From NCBI RefSeq assembly GCF_033568475.1, contig NC_133122.1, positions 168,294,130 to 168,358,129 on the forward strand: a stretch of 64,000 nt of DNA. Reading direction: 5' to 3'. Below, one piece after another: positions 44,184-55,482 of this stretch. Position 1 is the first letter of the stretch, and every line of letters starts with the position of its first letter. Position numbers and translations under genes: made by a program. The DNA comes from Henckelia pumila. Taxonomy: Eukaryota > Streptophyta > Magnoliopsida > Lamiales > Gesneriaceae. The notes below the pieces were generated by a model. That model did no database searches. It saw nothing but the letters and a program-made list of their open reading frames with translations, and was not told the origin of the DNA.

Positions 44184-45815
44184 ATGATTGCTTGGAGTCG
44201 TAAACAAAGTGGTAGACTTGTTCGAGTAACTGAAAATATTTTAAACATGGACGATAATTCTAATAATCAAGATGATAATAATAATAATAATCATCATCAA
44301 GAACATGAACAACCAAGAACACTTAGGCACCATATGAATCCAATAAGAACTAGTACACCATCTTGTTTAGTTTTTCCTCCTGATGCATCTAATTTCAATT
44401 TTAAGCCACAAGTCATTCAACTTTTACCAAATTTTCATGGCTTAGATTCTGAAAATCCATATTTGCATTTAAGAGAATTTGAGGAGGTTTGCAACACTTA
44501 TAATGATCAAAATTGTAGCATGGATACTGTTCGATTAAAGCTTTTCCCTTTTTCCTTAAAAGATAAAGCTAAAACATGGTTGCAAAATTTGAGATCAAGT
44601 TCAATAAGATCATGGGAAGAAATGCAACAACAATTTCTAAAAAAGTTTTTTCCTTCCCATAGAACAAACTCTTTTAAAAGACAAATTACAACTTTTTCTC
44701 AAAAACAAGGGGAAACATTTTATCAATGTTGGGATAGATATAAAGAGTTACTTAATACATGCCCACATCATGGTTTTGAAATATGGAGAATAGTTTCTCA
44801 CTTTTATGAAGGTTTAATACCTAAAGATAGGAAAATGATAGAATTCATGTGTAATGGAACTTTTGAAGATAAAAACCCAAATGAAGCTATGGAATATTTG
44901 GAGTCATTAGCAGAAAATGCTCAAAATTGGGATAATATAGGCTCAATTGAACCACCAAGTAAAACCAATAATTCAACAAATGGGGGTGGTATTTATCATC
45001 TTAAAGATGATGTAGATGTTCAAGCTAAACTTGCATCTTTAGCAAAAAAAATCGAGTCATTAGAAATGAAAAAGAGTGATCAATTAAAAAGTGTTCAAGA
45101 AATTGTTTGTCATATATGTGACACACATGATCATCTTACAAAAAATTGTCCTACTTTGCCTTCATTTAAAGAATGTCTCCATGAACAAGCCAATTATGTT
45201 AACAATTTTAAAAAACCAACATTAGATCCTTTTTCACAAACATACAATCCTGGTTGGAGAAATCATCCCAATTTTAGTTGGAGGAACGATAATAATGCAC
45301 AACCTTCACAACAACCTTTTCAAAATAACCAAAATCATCAAGGTTATGCTCCTTATATCCCACCTCCAAGAAAAAATTTTGAAGATGAAATTCATGCATA
45401 CATTCAAAAGCAAGAGTCTATCAATATTCAAAACATTCAATCTATGAATGATTTGAAAGAAACTCTTGCAAAATTTGCATCTGCACTTAATATTCATGAA
45501 AAAGGAAAATTTCCATCTCAACCACAACCTAATCCTAAAAATCAAAATCAAGAAAAATTTGATCAAGTAAAATCTGTTATTACTCTTAGAAGTGGTAAAA
45601 TAGTTAATGATCCATATAGTGATGAAAACAAAGATCAATTAAACTCAAAGAGTAAGGATTCAAATCCTGATACTTTTGAGAAAGATGATGCTTTGAGTTC
45701 TAAAAATAAGAAAATTGATGATAAAATAAATAAACATGTTCCTTTTCCTCATGCATTAGTAAATAATAAAAAACAAAAAATAATTCTGATATTTATGAAG
45801 TTTTTAAACAAGTAA
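44184..45815 (+). pseudogene. Athila Gag, copy 2, frameshifted
   Basis: 543 codons that match copy 1 through the gag domain and the CCHC knuckle ([14 protein letters not shown]), then run out of frame after NNKKQK near 45778. Copy 2 has one A fewer in the A-run here and a nearby G-to-A change. It also has a short in-frame deletion (DDKINKHV against a longer acidic stretch in copy 1). The protease-pol part continues in another frame, so Gag and Pol are uncoupled. Confidence 0.9.
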
Positions 45816-45850
45816 AAATAAATATTCCTTTATTAGATGCTATTAAACAA

Positions 45851-48800
45851 GTGCCTTCTTATGCAAAGTTTTTAAAAGATTTATGTACTGTGAAAAGACA
45901 ATTGCATGTAAAGAAGAAAGCATTCTTAACGGAGCAAGTAAGCTCTATTATTCAAAATAATTCTACCTTGAAATATAAAGATCCCGGTTGTCCAACAATT
46001 TCATGTATTATTGGAAAAAATAAAATTAAAAAAGCTTTGTTAGATTTGGGAGCAAGCGTGAATTTAATTCCTTATTCAGTTTATGAAAAGCTTAAGTTGG
46101 GAGATTTAAAACCTACATCTATCACTCTTTTACTAGCCGATAGGTCAATCAAAATACCTAGAGGTATCATAGAAGATGTGTTAGTTCAAGTCGATAAATT
46201 CATATATCCTGTGGATTTTATTGTCTTGGATACACAACCAATAGAAGTACATAACGAAATTCCACTAATATTGGGACGTCCATTTCTAGCAACTTCAAAT
46301 GCTTTAATTAATTGTCGAAATGGAATAATGAAATTGTCTTTTGGAAATATGACTTTAGAACTTAATGTGTTCAATTTATGTAAACAACCAAGTATTAATG
46401 AAGATGAAGATGATAATGCAATAGAAACAATTGTGGAAGAAAATATACACCAAGAAAACTTAAATCAACAATCTGAAGTTTGTTTAGTGGAAAGTTTTGA
46501 TTCAAAAAATGTTTTTAAATCAAAGTTATTTGAAGAAATTAATGAACTTGAAGAAGTAAAAGAAAATGATCATCCAAAACTTGAATTAAAACCCTTGCCA
46601 ATAGAACTAAAATATGCTTTTCTTGGTGAAAATCAAACATATCCTATTGTAATATCTTCTACCCTCTTACCAAAACAAGAAGAAGATGTAATAACACTAC
46701 TTAAAAAACACAAAAATGCAATTGGATGGACTTTGCAAGATATAAAAGGTATAAATCCTTTAATCTGCACACATAGAATTCACTTGGAAGAAAATGCTAA
46801 AACATATCAACAACCACAAAGAAGATTAAATCCACACATGAAAGAAGTTGTTAAAAATGAAGTTTTAAAACTATTAGATGCCGGAATTATTTATCCAATC
46901 TCGGATAGTAAATGGGTAAGTCCAACACAAGTAGTACCAAAAAAATCAGGCATCACTGTTATAAAAAATGAAAAGGGAGAATTATTACAAGCTAGGATTC
47001 CATCTAGTTGGCGTATGTGCATTGATTATAGAAAATTAAATGATGCAACTAGAAAAGATCACTTTCCGTTACCATTTTTAGATCAAATTTTAGAGAAAGT
47101 GGCAGGTAATCCTTATTATTGTTTTCTTGATGGGTATTCGGGGTATTATCAAATACCAATATCATTAGAAGATCAAGAAAAAACTACTTTCACTTGTCCG
47201 TTCGGAACTTTTGCTTTTAAAAGAATGCCATTTGGTTTATGTAATGCCCCGGCTACTTTTCAAAGATGCATGCTAAGTATTTTTAGTGACATGATTGAAG
47301 AATTTGTGGAAGTTTTTATGGATGATATAACTGTTTTTGGAAACTCATTTGAAAACTGTCTTAAAAATTTGGAAGAAGTTTTAAAAAGATGTGAAGAAAA
47401 AAATCTTGTTTTAAATTGGGAAAAATGTCACTACATGGTTAAATCCGGAATTGTGTTAGGGCATGCCATATCTGAAAAAGGAATTGAAGTTGATAAAGCT
47501 AAGGTTGATGTTATTGCTAATTTACCATCACCAAACACGATCAAAGAAATTCGATCATTTTTGGGTCATGCGGGATTTTATAGAAGATTTATAAAAAATT
47601 TTAGCATAATATCGAAACCAATTTCAAATCTTTTAACAAAAGATGCACAATTTGAATGGACTCAAGAATGTGAAACTGCTTTTAAAAAGATAATTAATCT
47701 TTTAACTACATCACCTATTTTACAACCTCCTGATTGGTCTTTACCATTTGAATTAATGTGTGATGCAAGTGATTATGCTGTAGGAGCCGTGTTAGGACAA
47801 AGAAAAGAAGGTAAACCTTATGTGATCTATTATGCAAGTAGAACCTTAAATAGTGCTCAAATCAATTATTCAACAACTGAAAAAGAATTACTTTCAGTAG
47901 TGTTTGCATTAGATAAATTTCGATCCTATTTAATTGGTTCTACTACTATTGTTTACACTGATCATTCTGCCATAAAATATTTATCAAATAAACAAGATGC
48001 TAAGCCGAGATTAATAAGATGGATTTTGTTGTTACAAGAATTTGATCTTGTAATAAAAGATAAAAAAGGAAAAGAAAATGTAGTAGCCGATCATTTATCA
48101 AGAATAATTTTTGAATCATCTCAAAATGAAATACCAATAAATGAAAATTTTCCGGATGATCAACTATTTTATGCTACTACTATGCCTTGGTTTGCTAATA
48201 TTGTAAATTTTCTTGTGACAAATAAAATGCCTTCTCATTGGAGTTCACAAGATAAAAATAAATTCTTGAAAGAGGTCAAAAAATTTTATTGGGATGATCC
48301 TTATTTGTTTAAGTATTGTCCTGATCAAATTTTTCGACGATGCATACCCGACAATGAGGTAAGTAGTGTCATTAAATTTTGTCATTCTGATGCATGTGGA
48401 GGTCATTTTTCGTCAAAGAAAACAGCTGCAAAAATCTTTCAATGTGGATTTTATTGGCCTTCTTTATTCAAAGATACACATTCATTTTGCAAATCTTGTG
48501 AAAATTGTCAGAAAATGGGTTCAATTTCAAAACGAAACATGATGCCTTTAAATCCAATCATGATTATTGAAATATTTGACAGTTGGGGAATAGATTTTAT
48601 GGGTCCATTTCCATTATCTTTTGGATTCACTTATATTTTAGTAGCTGTCGATTATGTTTCAAAATGGATTGAAGCAATTGCATGTAGAACTAATGATCAT
48701 AAAGTTGTGATAAAATTTTTGAAAGAAAATATTTTTAGTCGATTTGGAATACCTAGAGCTATAATAAGTGATGGGGGAAGTCATTTTATAAATAAATCAT

Positions 48801-49471
48801 TTTCTTCGTTGTTAAGAAAATATGGTATTACACATAAAGTTTTTACTCCATATCACCCTCAAACGAATGGTCAGGTTGAACTTGCAAATAAAGAAATAAA
48901 ACAAATTTTGGAAAAAACAGTCAATCCAAATCGAAAAGATTGGTCTTTAAGATTAAGTGATGCATTATGGGCATATAGAACTGCATTTAAAACATCATTG
49001 GGGATGTCACCATATAGATTAGTTTTTGGAAAGCATTGTCATTTACCTGTTGAAATTGAACATAAAGCTTATTGGGCAATTAAAACGTTTAATACTAATT
49101 TAGATGATGCATCTAAATCAAGAAAATTGCAATTAAATGAACTAGAAGAATTAAGAAATGATGCATATGAAAATGCAAAGATTTATAAAGATAAAACAAA
49201 AGCATTTCATGATAAAAATATTATGAGAAAATCTTTTGAAATCGGACAAAAAGTTTTACTTTATAATTCTCGCTTGCATTTGTTTCCAGGAAAACTTAGA
49301 TCGCGATGGTCTGGACCATTTATTGTTAAATTTGTCTATCCTCATGGTGCTATTGATGTTGAAAATCCTAAAAATAATAATGTATTTAAAGTTAATGGGC
49401 AAAGACTTAAACCGTTTATAGAAAATGAAGTTCTTAATGAAGAGTTTATGCCTTTATATGATCCAACTTAA
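45851..49471 (+). CDS. Athila protease-RT-RNase H-integrase, copy 2
   Basis: 1206 codons, open from just before the protease to the end of integrase. Protease [12 protein letters not shown] (about residue 69), RT FMDD (about 495), RNase [13 protein letters not shown] (about 640), HHCC zinc region ([10 protein letters not shown] ... [11 protein letters not shown], about 845-885) and the DDE core ([31 protein letters not shown]). It stays in frame where copy 1 is shifted. The listed start at 45851 is the first Met after the gag frameshift, not a natural start. All catalytic motifs I can check are kept, so enzymes may be active if translated. Confidence 0.88.
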   Translation: MPSYAKFLKDLCTVKRQLHVKKKAFLTEQVSSIIQNNSTLKYKDPGCPTISCIIGKNKIKKALLDLGASVNLIPYSVYEKLKLGDLKPTSITLLLADRSIKIPRGIIEDVLVQVDKFIYPVDFIVLDTQPIEVHNEIPLILGRPFLATSNALINCRNGIMKLSFGNMTLELNVFNLCKQPSINEDEDDNAIETIVEENIHQENLNQQSEVCLVESFDSKNVFKSKLFEEINELEEVKENDHPKLELKPLPIELKYAFLGENQTYPIVISSTLLPKQEEDVITLLKKHKNAIGWTLQDIKGINPLICTHRIHLEENAKTYQQPQRRLNPHMKEVVKNEVLKLLDAGIIYPISDSKWVSPTQVVPKKSGITVIKNEKGELLQARIPSSWRMCIDYRKLNDATRKDHFPLPFLDQILEKVAGNPYYCFLDGYSGYYQIPISLEDQEKTTFTCPFGTFAFKRMPFGLCNAPATFQRCMLSIFSDMIEEFVEVFMDDITVFGNSFENCLKNLEEVLKRCEEKNLVLNWEKCHYMVKSGIVLGHAISEKGIEVDKAKVDVIANLPSPNTIKEIRSFLGHAGFYRRFIKNFSIISKPISNLLTKDAQFEWTQECETAFKKIINLLTTSPILQPPDWSLPFELMCDASDYAVGAVLGQRKEGKPYVIYYASRTLNSAQINYSTTEKELLSVVFALDKFRSYLIGSTTIVYTDHSAIKYLSNKQDAKPRLIRWILLLQEFDLVIKDKKGKENVVADHLSRIIFESSQNEIPINENFPDDQLFYATTMPWFANIVNFLVTNKMPSHWSSQDKNKFLKEVKKFYWDDPYLFKYCPDQIFRRCIPDNEVSSVIKFCHSDACGGHFSSKKTAAKIFQCGFYWPSLFKDTHSFCKSCENCQKMGSISKRNMMPLNPIMIIEIFDSWGIDFMGPFPLSFGFTYILVAVDYVSKWIEAIACRTNDHKVVIKFLKENIFSRFGIPRAIISDGGSHFINKSFSSLLRKYGITHKVFTPYHPQTNGQVELANKEIKQILEKTVNPNRKDWSLRLSDALWAYRTAFKTSLGMSPYRLVFGKHCHLPVEIEHKAYWAIKTFNTNLDDASKSRKLQLNELEELRNDAYENAKIYKDKTKAFHDKNIMRKSFEIGQKVLLYNSRLHLFPGKLRSRWSGPFIVKFVYPHGAIDVENPKNNNVFKVNGQRLKPFIENEVLNEEFMPLYDPT

Positions 49472-49483
49472 TTGTTACTTATA

Positions 49484-49503
49484 TTTTTATTTTATTTTTG
49501 CAG
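49484..49503 (+). promoter_or_regulatory. Splice-acceptor-like site after pol (copy 2)
   Basis: A T-rich tract ending TTTTTGCAG, 30 bases after the pol stop and 111 bases before the NABP-like ATG. It is conserved with copy 1. A matching donor is possible at 44128/44129. Confidence 0.5.
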
Positions 49504-49614
49504 AATTGAGTTCACTTCCCGGTTAAGTGGTGGATAACGGTACTCCGTGACTACTTTCAGTCGGTTTTATTTCAATTTCCCAAAATAATTGAATATATAT
49601 ATATAATATATATT

Positions 49615-50124
49615 ATGGATGAAGCTATCAAAAAACTTGGTAAATATTTTCCATCTGTTTCTAAAAAAGTTCTGAGAATGATTTATGAAGGCAGATGTGA
49701 AAGATTGAGAATGCTTATGCAAAAAGGAATCCCGGAGGATATTCGTCTTATAATTGAAGCCAAGGTTCGATTAGGTGGTGAAGTTCCAAAATTCTTACTT
49801 GTTCGAAATATGTCTGGACTAGGAAAAAGTACCTATGCGAATAAAAGAAGGGCTAAAAGGTTAGATGTTTGTCATAATTGTGCCAGATGGACTTGTAATA
49901 GACAATGCAGATCTTTGGGATATGTTTCCACAAATAGAGAAGATAAAATTGATTTCATTAAGAATGGGCTGAGTAAAGAGTCATTGGATGATATCTCATT
50001 GACTCTTGAGACGCATTCTAGTGGAGATGTACAAGGTCAACTTCTCCATTTATGGAAACTATTCCAAGCGCAGCGTCATGGTGATGGTCTTGGGAATCTG
50101 ACTAAAAAAGACCCTATTTGCTAA
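49615..50124 (+). pseudogene. NABP-like protein, copy 2, late stop
   Basis: It matches copy 1 for 169 codons, including the basic GKSTYANKRRAKR run (one Lys to Asn change) and the CHNCARWTCNRQC cysteine cluster. A CAA-to-TAA change then ends it 14 codons early (KKDPIC, stop). The conserved core is retained, so it may still be functional. It lies between pol and LOG as in copy 1. Confidence 0.6.
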
Positions 50125-50354
50125 TTTATAAGAAAATTGGATGGTAAGCCAACCCTCGACTCATAAATATTGAAGGAACACTGTGAGCCACAATCACATC
50201 ACTGTTTATACGCATGCATGTTATTATTATATATTATTTTTTTTTACTATTTTCATCATTTTGTTCACATCTGTATTCCTATTTCTGTCTTATTCCTTGT
50301 TTTCCTTATAAAATCACTCAACTCTCTCTATATTTTTTAAAAGAAAAAAAAAAC
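50125..50354 (+). promoter_or_regulatory. Spacer before LOG (copy 2) with TATA-like motif
   Basis: TATAAAATC at 50307-50315 lies 40 bases before the LOG ATG at 50355. It follows a long pyrimidine-rich stretch (CTGTATTCCTATTTCTGTC) and precedes CAACTCTCTCTAT. It could be a captured promoter with a very short leader, or part of a 3' splice site with AG at 50342-50343. Confidence 0.4.
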
Positions 50355-50993
50355 ATGACAGGATCTTCTTCACAAAAATTGAAAAATATTTGTATCTTTT
50401 GTGGTTCTAATACTGGAAAGAATGAAATATTTGTTGATGCAGCAATTAATCTTGGAAAAAATTTAGCAGAGAGAAAAATTCACTTGGTTTACGGAGGAGG
50501 CAATATTGGGTTAATGGGATCTATTTCAACAGCAGCTCATCTTGGAGGTAGTCAGGTTTTGGGTATTATTCCTACAGCTTTAGCTGAAGGAAATATTACA
50601 GGTGTTACGGTTGGGGAAGAGTTGAAAGTTTCATCAATGTACGAGAGAATAACTAAAATGATAGAAAATTCTGATGCTTTTATTGCCTTACCTGGTGGTT
50701 TTGGTACTTTAGAAGAAATTTTTCATGTTGTTTCTTGGGCACAACTTAATATCCATAATAAACCTGTTGGCTTGTTGAATATCAATAACTATTATGATGG
50801 TTTGTTGACTTTTCTCGATGTAGCCGTGGAACAAAATTTTATTTCAGAAAATTCACGAAGGATGCTCATCTCTGCTTCGAATGAAGACCAATTAATTGAT
50901 GATCTCCAAGCTTTTGTTCATCAACCTGATTCAGCTATAACAAAGATCAATTGGTCTCAACCAACCAGTAAGAAAAGAAAACTGGATCATTGA
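50355..50993 (+). CDS. LOG: LOG-type cytokinin riboside 5'-monophosphate phosphoribohydrolase, copy 2
   Basis: 212 codons, intact. It differs from copy 1 at two positions, Val to Ile in NICIFCGS and Lys to Asn in NLGKNLAE. It keeps YGGGNIGLMG, the Arg in MYERITKM, PGGFGTLEE and the C-terminal SKKRKLDH. An upstream in-frame extension (to 50214) exists, but the ATG at 50355 matches copy 1 and the family's N-terminus. A-rich sequence precedes the ATG, typical of plant leaders. Transcription would have to come from a spliced or internal promoter, since this copy's 5' LTR has no TATA box. Confidence 0.93.
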   Translation: MTGSSSQKLKNICIFCGSNTGKNEIFVDAAINLGKNLAERKIHLVYGGGNIGLMGSISTAAHLGGSQVLGIIPTALAEGNITGVTVGEELKVSSMYERITKMIENSDAFIALPGGFGTLEEIFHVVSWAQLNIHNKPVGLLNINNYYDGLLTFLDVAVEQNFISENSRRMLISASNEDQLIDDLQAFVHQPDSAITKINWSQPTSKKRKLDH

Positions 50994-52443
50994 TTCAACA
51001 TGTCATGAAATGGTTTGTGTTTGTTCCTCATCTTCAATAATTCCAGGTGATATCTCTTTCATCATGTACTCTTTATTTTTCTTAAAAAAAAAAAAATTAA
51101 AAACAATGTCATATTCAGGTTTGGGGGAGGGTTTATCTCTAAAAAAAAAAAAAAAAAAAAATTTAAAATTTTAAAAAAAAAAATATTTCTATAATAATAT
51201 TTATTTTTCTTTTTCAATGGCAGAGTAAGGAGTCAAAAACTCCTGACACGCATTAGTTTTTATTTATCATCTTATCACAATAGATTAGATTTTAATATTC
51301 CGTATATATTTAAATTGCAAACTACTAAGAAAATGAAGTCTTTTTGTATAGATGTTTATTTATTCTTCTTTTTATCAATTTAATAGAAAATATATAATTG
51401 ATGGGATATAAGTTATAAATAATATATAATTGTGTGTTTTCAAATACATATTTTCTAAAACTTTTATGAGTATATAATTAAAGTGATATTGATTGAATAA
51501 ATAATAACATGTATAATTGAGGGAATTAATTTGTAAAAGTGCAATAGTTACTCACATAAATTTTGTGAGTGAGGGGTAAGAATTGAGAAAACAACTTATA
51601 AGCTTTTATTGATTATTAAGAAATGGTTGATTACTAGATTAAACCCATTTTGAAAAAAAAAAAAGAAAAATGAAAATTGGCTGCAAAGTTGTTTGAAGTT
51701 TGATTGTAAAGATGTAGAGTATTAATATCTCTACTATAATTATTAATGTAATAGATTTACCTCATAAAAAATAAAAAAAAAATAAACTTTGAAAAAAAAA
51801 AATGTTACATTTTCAAAGTTTATTGGAGGTATTTGATTATGTAAAAACAATTTTGCAGCCAAGCAAAAAAACAAAAAAACAAAAAAAAAACAAAAAAACA
51901 AAAAAAAAAAACAAAAAAAAAATGAGTTTATTCTTTGTAAATCATCTTATCTTATTTTCAATATTAAGTTATTTGATTGTCTGCTTTACTAGCCATTTTC
52001 AAAGAGTGTATAATTTTCTTCCAACTCCATGAGTGAAAAACAGCTATATATGAAATACTTTAACCCGAGAGAATATGGAGTTGAGACTTTTACATTAATA
52101 TTCCTGATGATATACATGTTATGAAAATGATTTCTATTATCCTTTTAATTATATTATTCTCAAAGTTTTTAGAAAATATTTATGTAAAAAAAAAATTATA
52201 TATATTTAATATTTTGATATTGTTTGAAATATATATGTATAGCCCATCCAATTACATATTAATATATTGGTTGATAATGAGATTTATAAATAAACATATG
52301 ATCTCCTCACAAGTGTGTTTTTAAAATTTCAAAGTTTGCAAATTTGAATATATATATTAAGGAATAAAAATCTAACTTGTGATTTTATGATATTTTATGA
52401 TATTTTATTACTAAGGGACTAGTAATTAGCCGGTTTGGGGGTG
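50994..52443 (+). other. 3' untranslated region of copy 2
   Basis: It mirrors 33652-35119, with a G-run GGGGGAGGG at 51123-51131, the hairpin block at about 51635-51930 and the polypurine tract at 52434-52443. Homopolymer A runs differ in length from copy 1. No gene. Confidence 0.7.
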
Positions 52444-54239
52444 TGATGAAACTTAAAATTTGTAATTATTTATATGTTAAAAAGTGTGTTTTAAATTTTA
52501 AGTTTAATTAAAATTATGAAGTTGTATTATTTTAGTGTTATGTGTTTATATTTAAATGTTTTACTAAAATGTTGTATTTTACGGTTTGCGCAGGTTTGGT
52601 AAAAATAAAATTACTCAAGCTACAGAGGTCATAATGGAGTAATCTCAAAACCTGTAGAATCACAAAAGAGGCATCTTCAACTTTGTAGAAGACAAGAAAT
52701 TCCAAAAACTTCATTAAGATGATCAAAATAATCAAACATCAAAATGGAGATAGATTTACTTTTACTATGACCAGCTTGGAGTAAAAATATCATAAGTATT
52801 TCATATTTTATCCAAAAGGGGTGAATGAGTTGTCCAAACACATCTACACAAAATATCCTACGTGTTCTATGTTGAAAAGAAAGGCTGAATCGGTGTTCTA
52901 AGGCATCAAACATGCCAATTAAAGTTGGGTCATGGTATTGACATTCAAGGAGACAAGCACCCACCAACTTTACTATTTCACATTTAATGAGCCTTGGACT
53001 CTTGCTCTCATTTGGCCTATAAATAGATGTGTTGTATAAGCTTTGTAGTGTGCAAGAGTGTAGAGAATTCTTCATTTGTAAAATAAATATTGTGTGTATG
53101 AGAATAAAAGTTTGAGTGTGCAAGTTTCTCAAGTTCAAGTATGAAATTTCTTTTATCTTTATTCTTGAGTTTCATGTTCATGGAAAGCTAAATCTTTTTA
53201 TGTCAAGGTGAAAAGGTTTCATTGTTGGTCAAGTAAGATTGTCTATATTTTGTATATTCTTTTCTTTTCTATTTTTATTTTTACTAATTGATCTTTATTT
53301 GTAGGTATAATTTTGGATGATTTATTGTTATCTATTTACATCAAATGCTTGGTACCTTGAATGTGGTTACCTTGCTTTGTTGTCAAATATGATACAATAA
53401 TTACTACAATAATTATATACTATAAATATATGTATCTATTTATAATAAAGTCATATATATTATTTAGACGATAGCGTGACACTGTCGGTTGTTCTAAATA
53501 ATATATTGTGATTTGAACTAACATTTACTTTTTCGCATCTAACTTTTACTTTATCGCAACTAACATTTACTTTTCCGCAACTAACATTTACTTTCTCGCA
53601 TCTAACTTTTACTTTTCCGCAACTAACATTTACTTTATCGCATCTAACATAAAGTCATATATTTTATTTAGACGATAGCGTGGCTCTGCCGGTTGTTCTA
53701 AATAAAATATTGTGATTTGATCTAACATTTATTTTTATGTAAATTTATATTTATGCATTTATATATATATTATGGGTACCATGTATTAAATATCGGTTGA
53801 TATTAATATAGTGGAAACTATATTATATGATTTACTTGTTTAAATATTTAATTGTTCTTTTTATGTTTATATTTATTCATCTATATATATATTATGGGTA
53901 CCATGTATTAAATATCGGTTAATCTGATATTAATATAGTGGGAACTATATTATATGATATACTTGTTTAAATATTTCATTGTTCTTTTATGTTTATTTTT
54001 ATTTTAGTTTCTTTTATTTATTTTTATTTAGCAATCTTAAATAAACCAACAATGAACCTTTGAAACCTTGACAATTTTATAATTTGTGTATTTGAAGTTT
54101 TATAATAATATTTTCATCTATAATATATTATTGCTAAAATTAAACTTACAACATCCTCTCCGTGGATCGATCTCGTACTCACGAGTATATTACTTGCAGA
54201 CAACCTACACTTGGGTGAATTACAATTTAAGTTGTAGCA
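52444..54239 (+). repeat. 3' LTR of copy 2, with internal duplication
   Basis: 1796 bp. TATA box CTATAAATAG at 53017-53026. It is about 130 bp longer than copy 1's LTRs because a segment beginning TATTATGGGTACCATG is present twice (about 53766 and 53892), with the two halves slightly diverged. The 20-bp repeat cluster lies at about 53520-53650. Confidence 0.9.
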
Positions 54240-54859
54240 AGTTTTTTGCACTTATTTTGAAATTTACTCAGAAATTTCATAATCTTCAAACTCAACTCAT
54301 ATCAATACCAATTCCATCTAATCAATTCAATATCAACCATATTCCAACAGCCCCTATTTTGAAATTTACTCAGAAATTCATAACAAATCTGTACGTCGTT
54401 ATTTTTCCGATACGACTTTGAATAAACGATACATGCTATCTCAAGCACGTTATATCCAAAGATAATCAAAATCCATCGACATCCAAAAAATGAAATATAA
54501 CCGATCGAAGAAATACTTACGGTAAAACGAAGCACTCGTCGTCGTGATCATGAATATATATTCAAATCAAATTTTTATCGGTCGGATCGTGTAGATCGAA
54601 GGAAATTAGAAGCTCAATGATGCGGCCATGGAGGATTTCTCGTTGAAGAAGAAGAGAGAATGATGGAATGAGCCACCTACAAGCCCACTCATCATACAAT
54701 AAATAATACTAAGTCAAAAATCATCAAATTGCACTTTATTCCCTGAATTCCTCCAAAAATTTCAAATCAGTCCCTGATCAAATATCAATTTAGCCCTCGG
54801 ACTTCATAATCTCAAAATATCAATAATAATCTCAATAAGATAATTTTCGGGGCATTACA
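54240..54859 (-). repeat. Gypsy B 3' LTR, U3 segment
   Basis: Read on the minus strand it starts TGTAATGCCCCG at 54859, right after a polypurine tract. It has a direct repeat of ATTTTGAAATTTACTCAGAAATT (23 bp) at about 54255 and 54356; only its first 20 bases are shared exactly with no gap. No gene. The LTR continues beyond the nested Athila copies at 43703-43767 and left of 31984. Confidence 0.7.
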
Positions 54860-54877
54860 ATTCTCCCCCTCTAAGAA
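54860..54877 (-). promoter_or_regulatory. Polypurine tract of gypsy B
   Basis: The minus strand reads TTAGAGGGGGAGAA just before the LTR start. Confidence 0.75.
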
Positions 54878-54932
54878 TTGATTTCGTCCTCAAAATCGAA
54901 TACAAATCGATCACATAAGATAGAAAATAGAA

Positions 54933-55474
54933 TCAAAGACAGAATAGGAACTCACACCGTAGAAATAAATCTGGAAATCGCTGTCTCATATCGGATTCTA
55001 TTTCCCAAGTGGCTTCTTCAACTCCGTGTCGGTTCCACTGCACTTTCACTAACTGAATCGATTTTTTTCTGAGCTGTTTCTCTTTACGTTCTAAAATCTG
55101 AATCGGCCGTTCGAAATAACTAAAGGTCTCATCAAGTTCTGCCTCGTCTGGCTGAAGAACATGAGAAGGATCCGTATGATACTTTCGCAACATCGAAACA
55201 TGAAAAAATCATGAATTCCAGAAAGAGATGGAGGAAGTGCAAGTCGGTAGGCAAGATCACCTATCTTTTCAAGAATTTCATACGGACCGATAAATCTCGG
55301 AGACAACTTCCATCTCTTTCCAAATCTGACTGTGCCTCTGAAAGGAGAAATCTTTAGAAATACTCGGTCTCCCTGTTCAAAACTCAAAGGTCTACGTCGG
55401 ATATTCGCGTACTTAGCCTGTCTGTCTTGGGCTGTCTTCATTCTCAATCGAATAATCTTTACCTGTTCAGCCAT
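54933..55474 (-). pseudogene. Gypsy B integrase C-terminus and chromodomain
   Basis: The frame at 55474-55091 has the integrase C-terminal block (RRRPLSFEQGDRVFLKISPF; KLSPRFIGPYEILEKIGDLAYRLALP). The overlapping frame at 55193-54933 carries the chromodomain segment (FERPIQILERKEKQLRKKSI; VQWNRHGVEEATWEIESDMR). A frameshift near 55200 separates them. Chromodomains target integration of chromoviruses to marked chromatin. Inactive here. Confidence 0.8.
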
Positions 55475-55482
55475 GTCTCAAA

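Larger units (their letters stand above)
43768..54239 (+). mobile_element. Athila-LOG retrotransposon, copy 2 (5' LTR truncated)
   Basis: Same element as copy 1 in the opposite orientation. Only the last 336 bp of its 5' LTR remain (43768-44103), so it lacks its own TATA box. The 3' LTR (52444-54239) is complete and carries an extra duplication. Gag has a frameshift; pol, integrase and LOG are open, and the NABP-like ORF has a late stop. No target duplication can be tested because of the 5' truncation. Confidence 0.93.

Noticed and set aside
31984..54239. Palindromic assembly artefact as explanation for the inverted pair
   Set aside because: Copy 1 has its own GTTAC target duplication, the copies have different frameshifts, LOG substitutions and LTR structure, and copy 2 is 5' truncated. 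A simple artefact would give identical arms.
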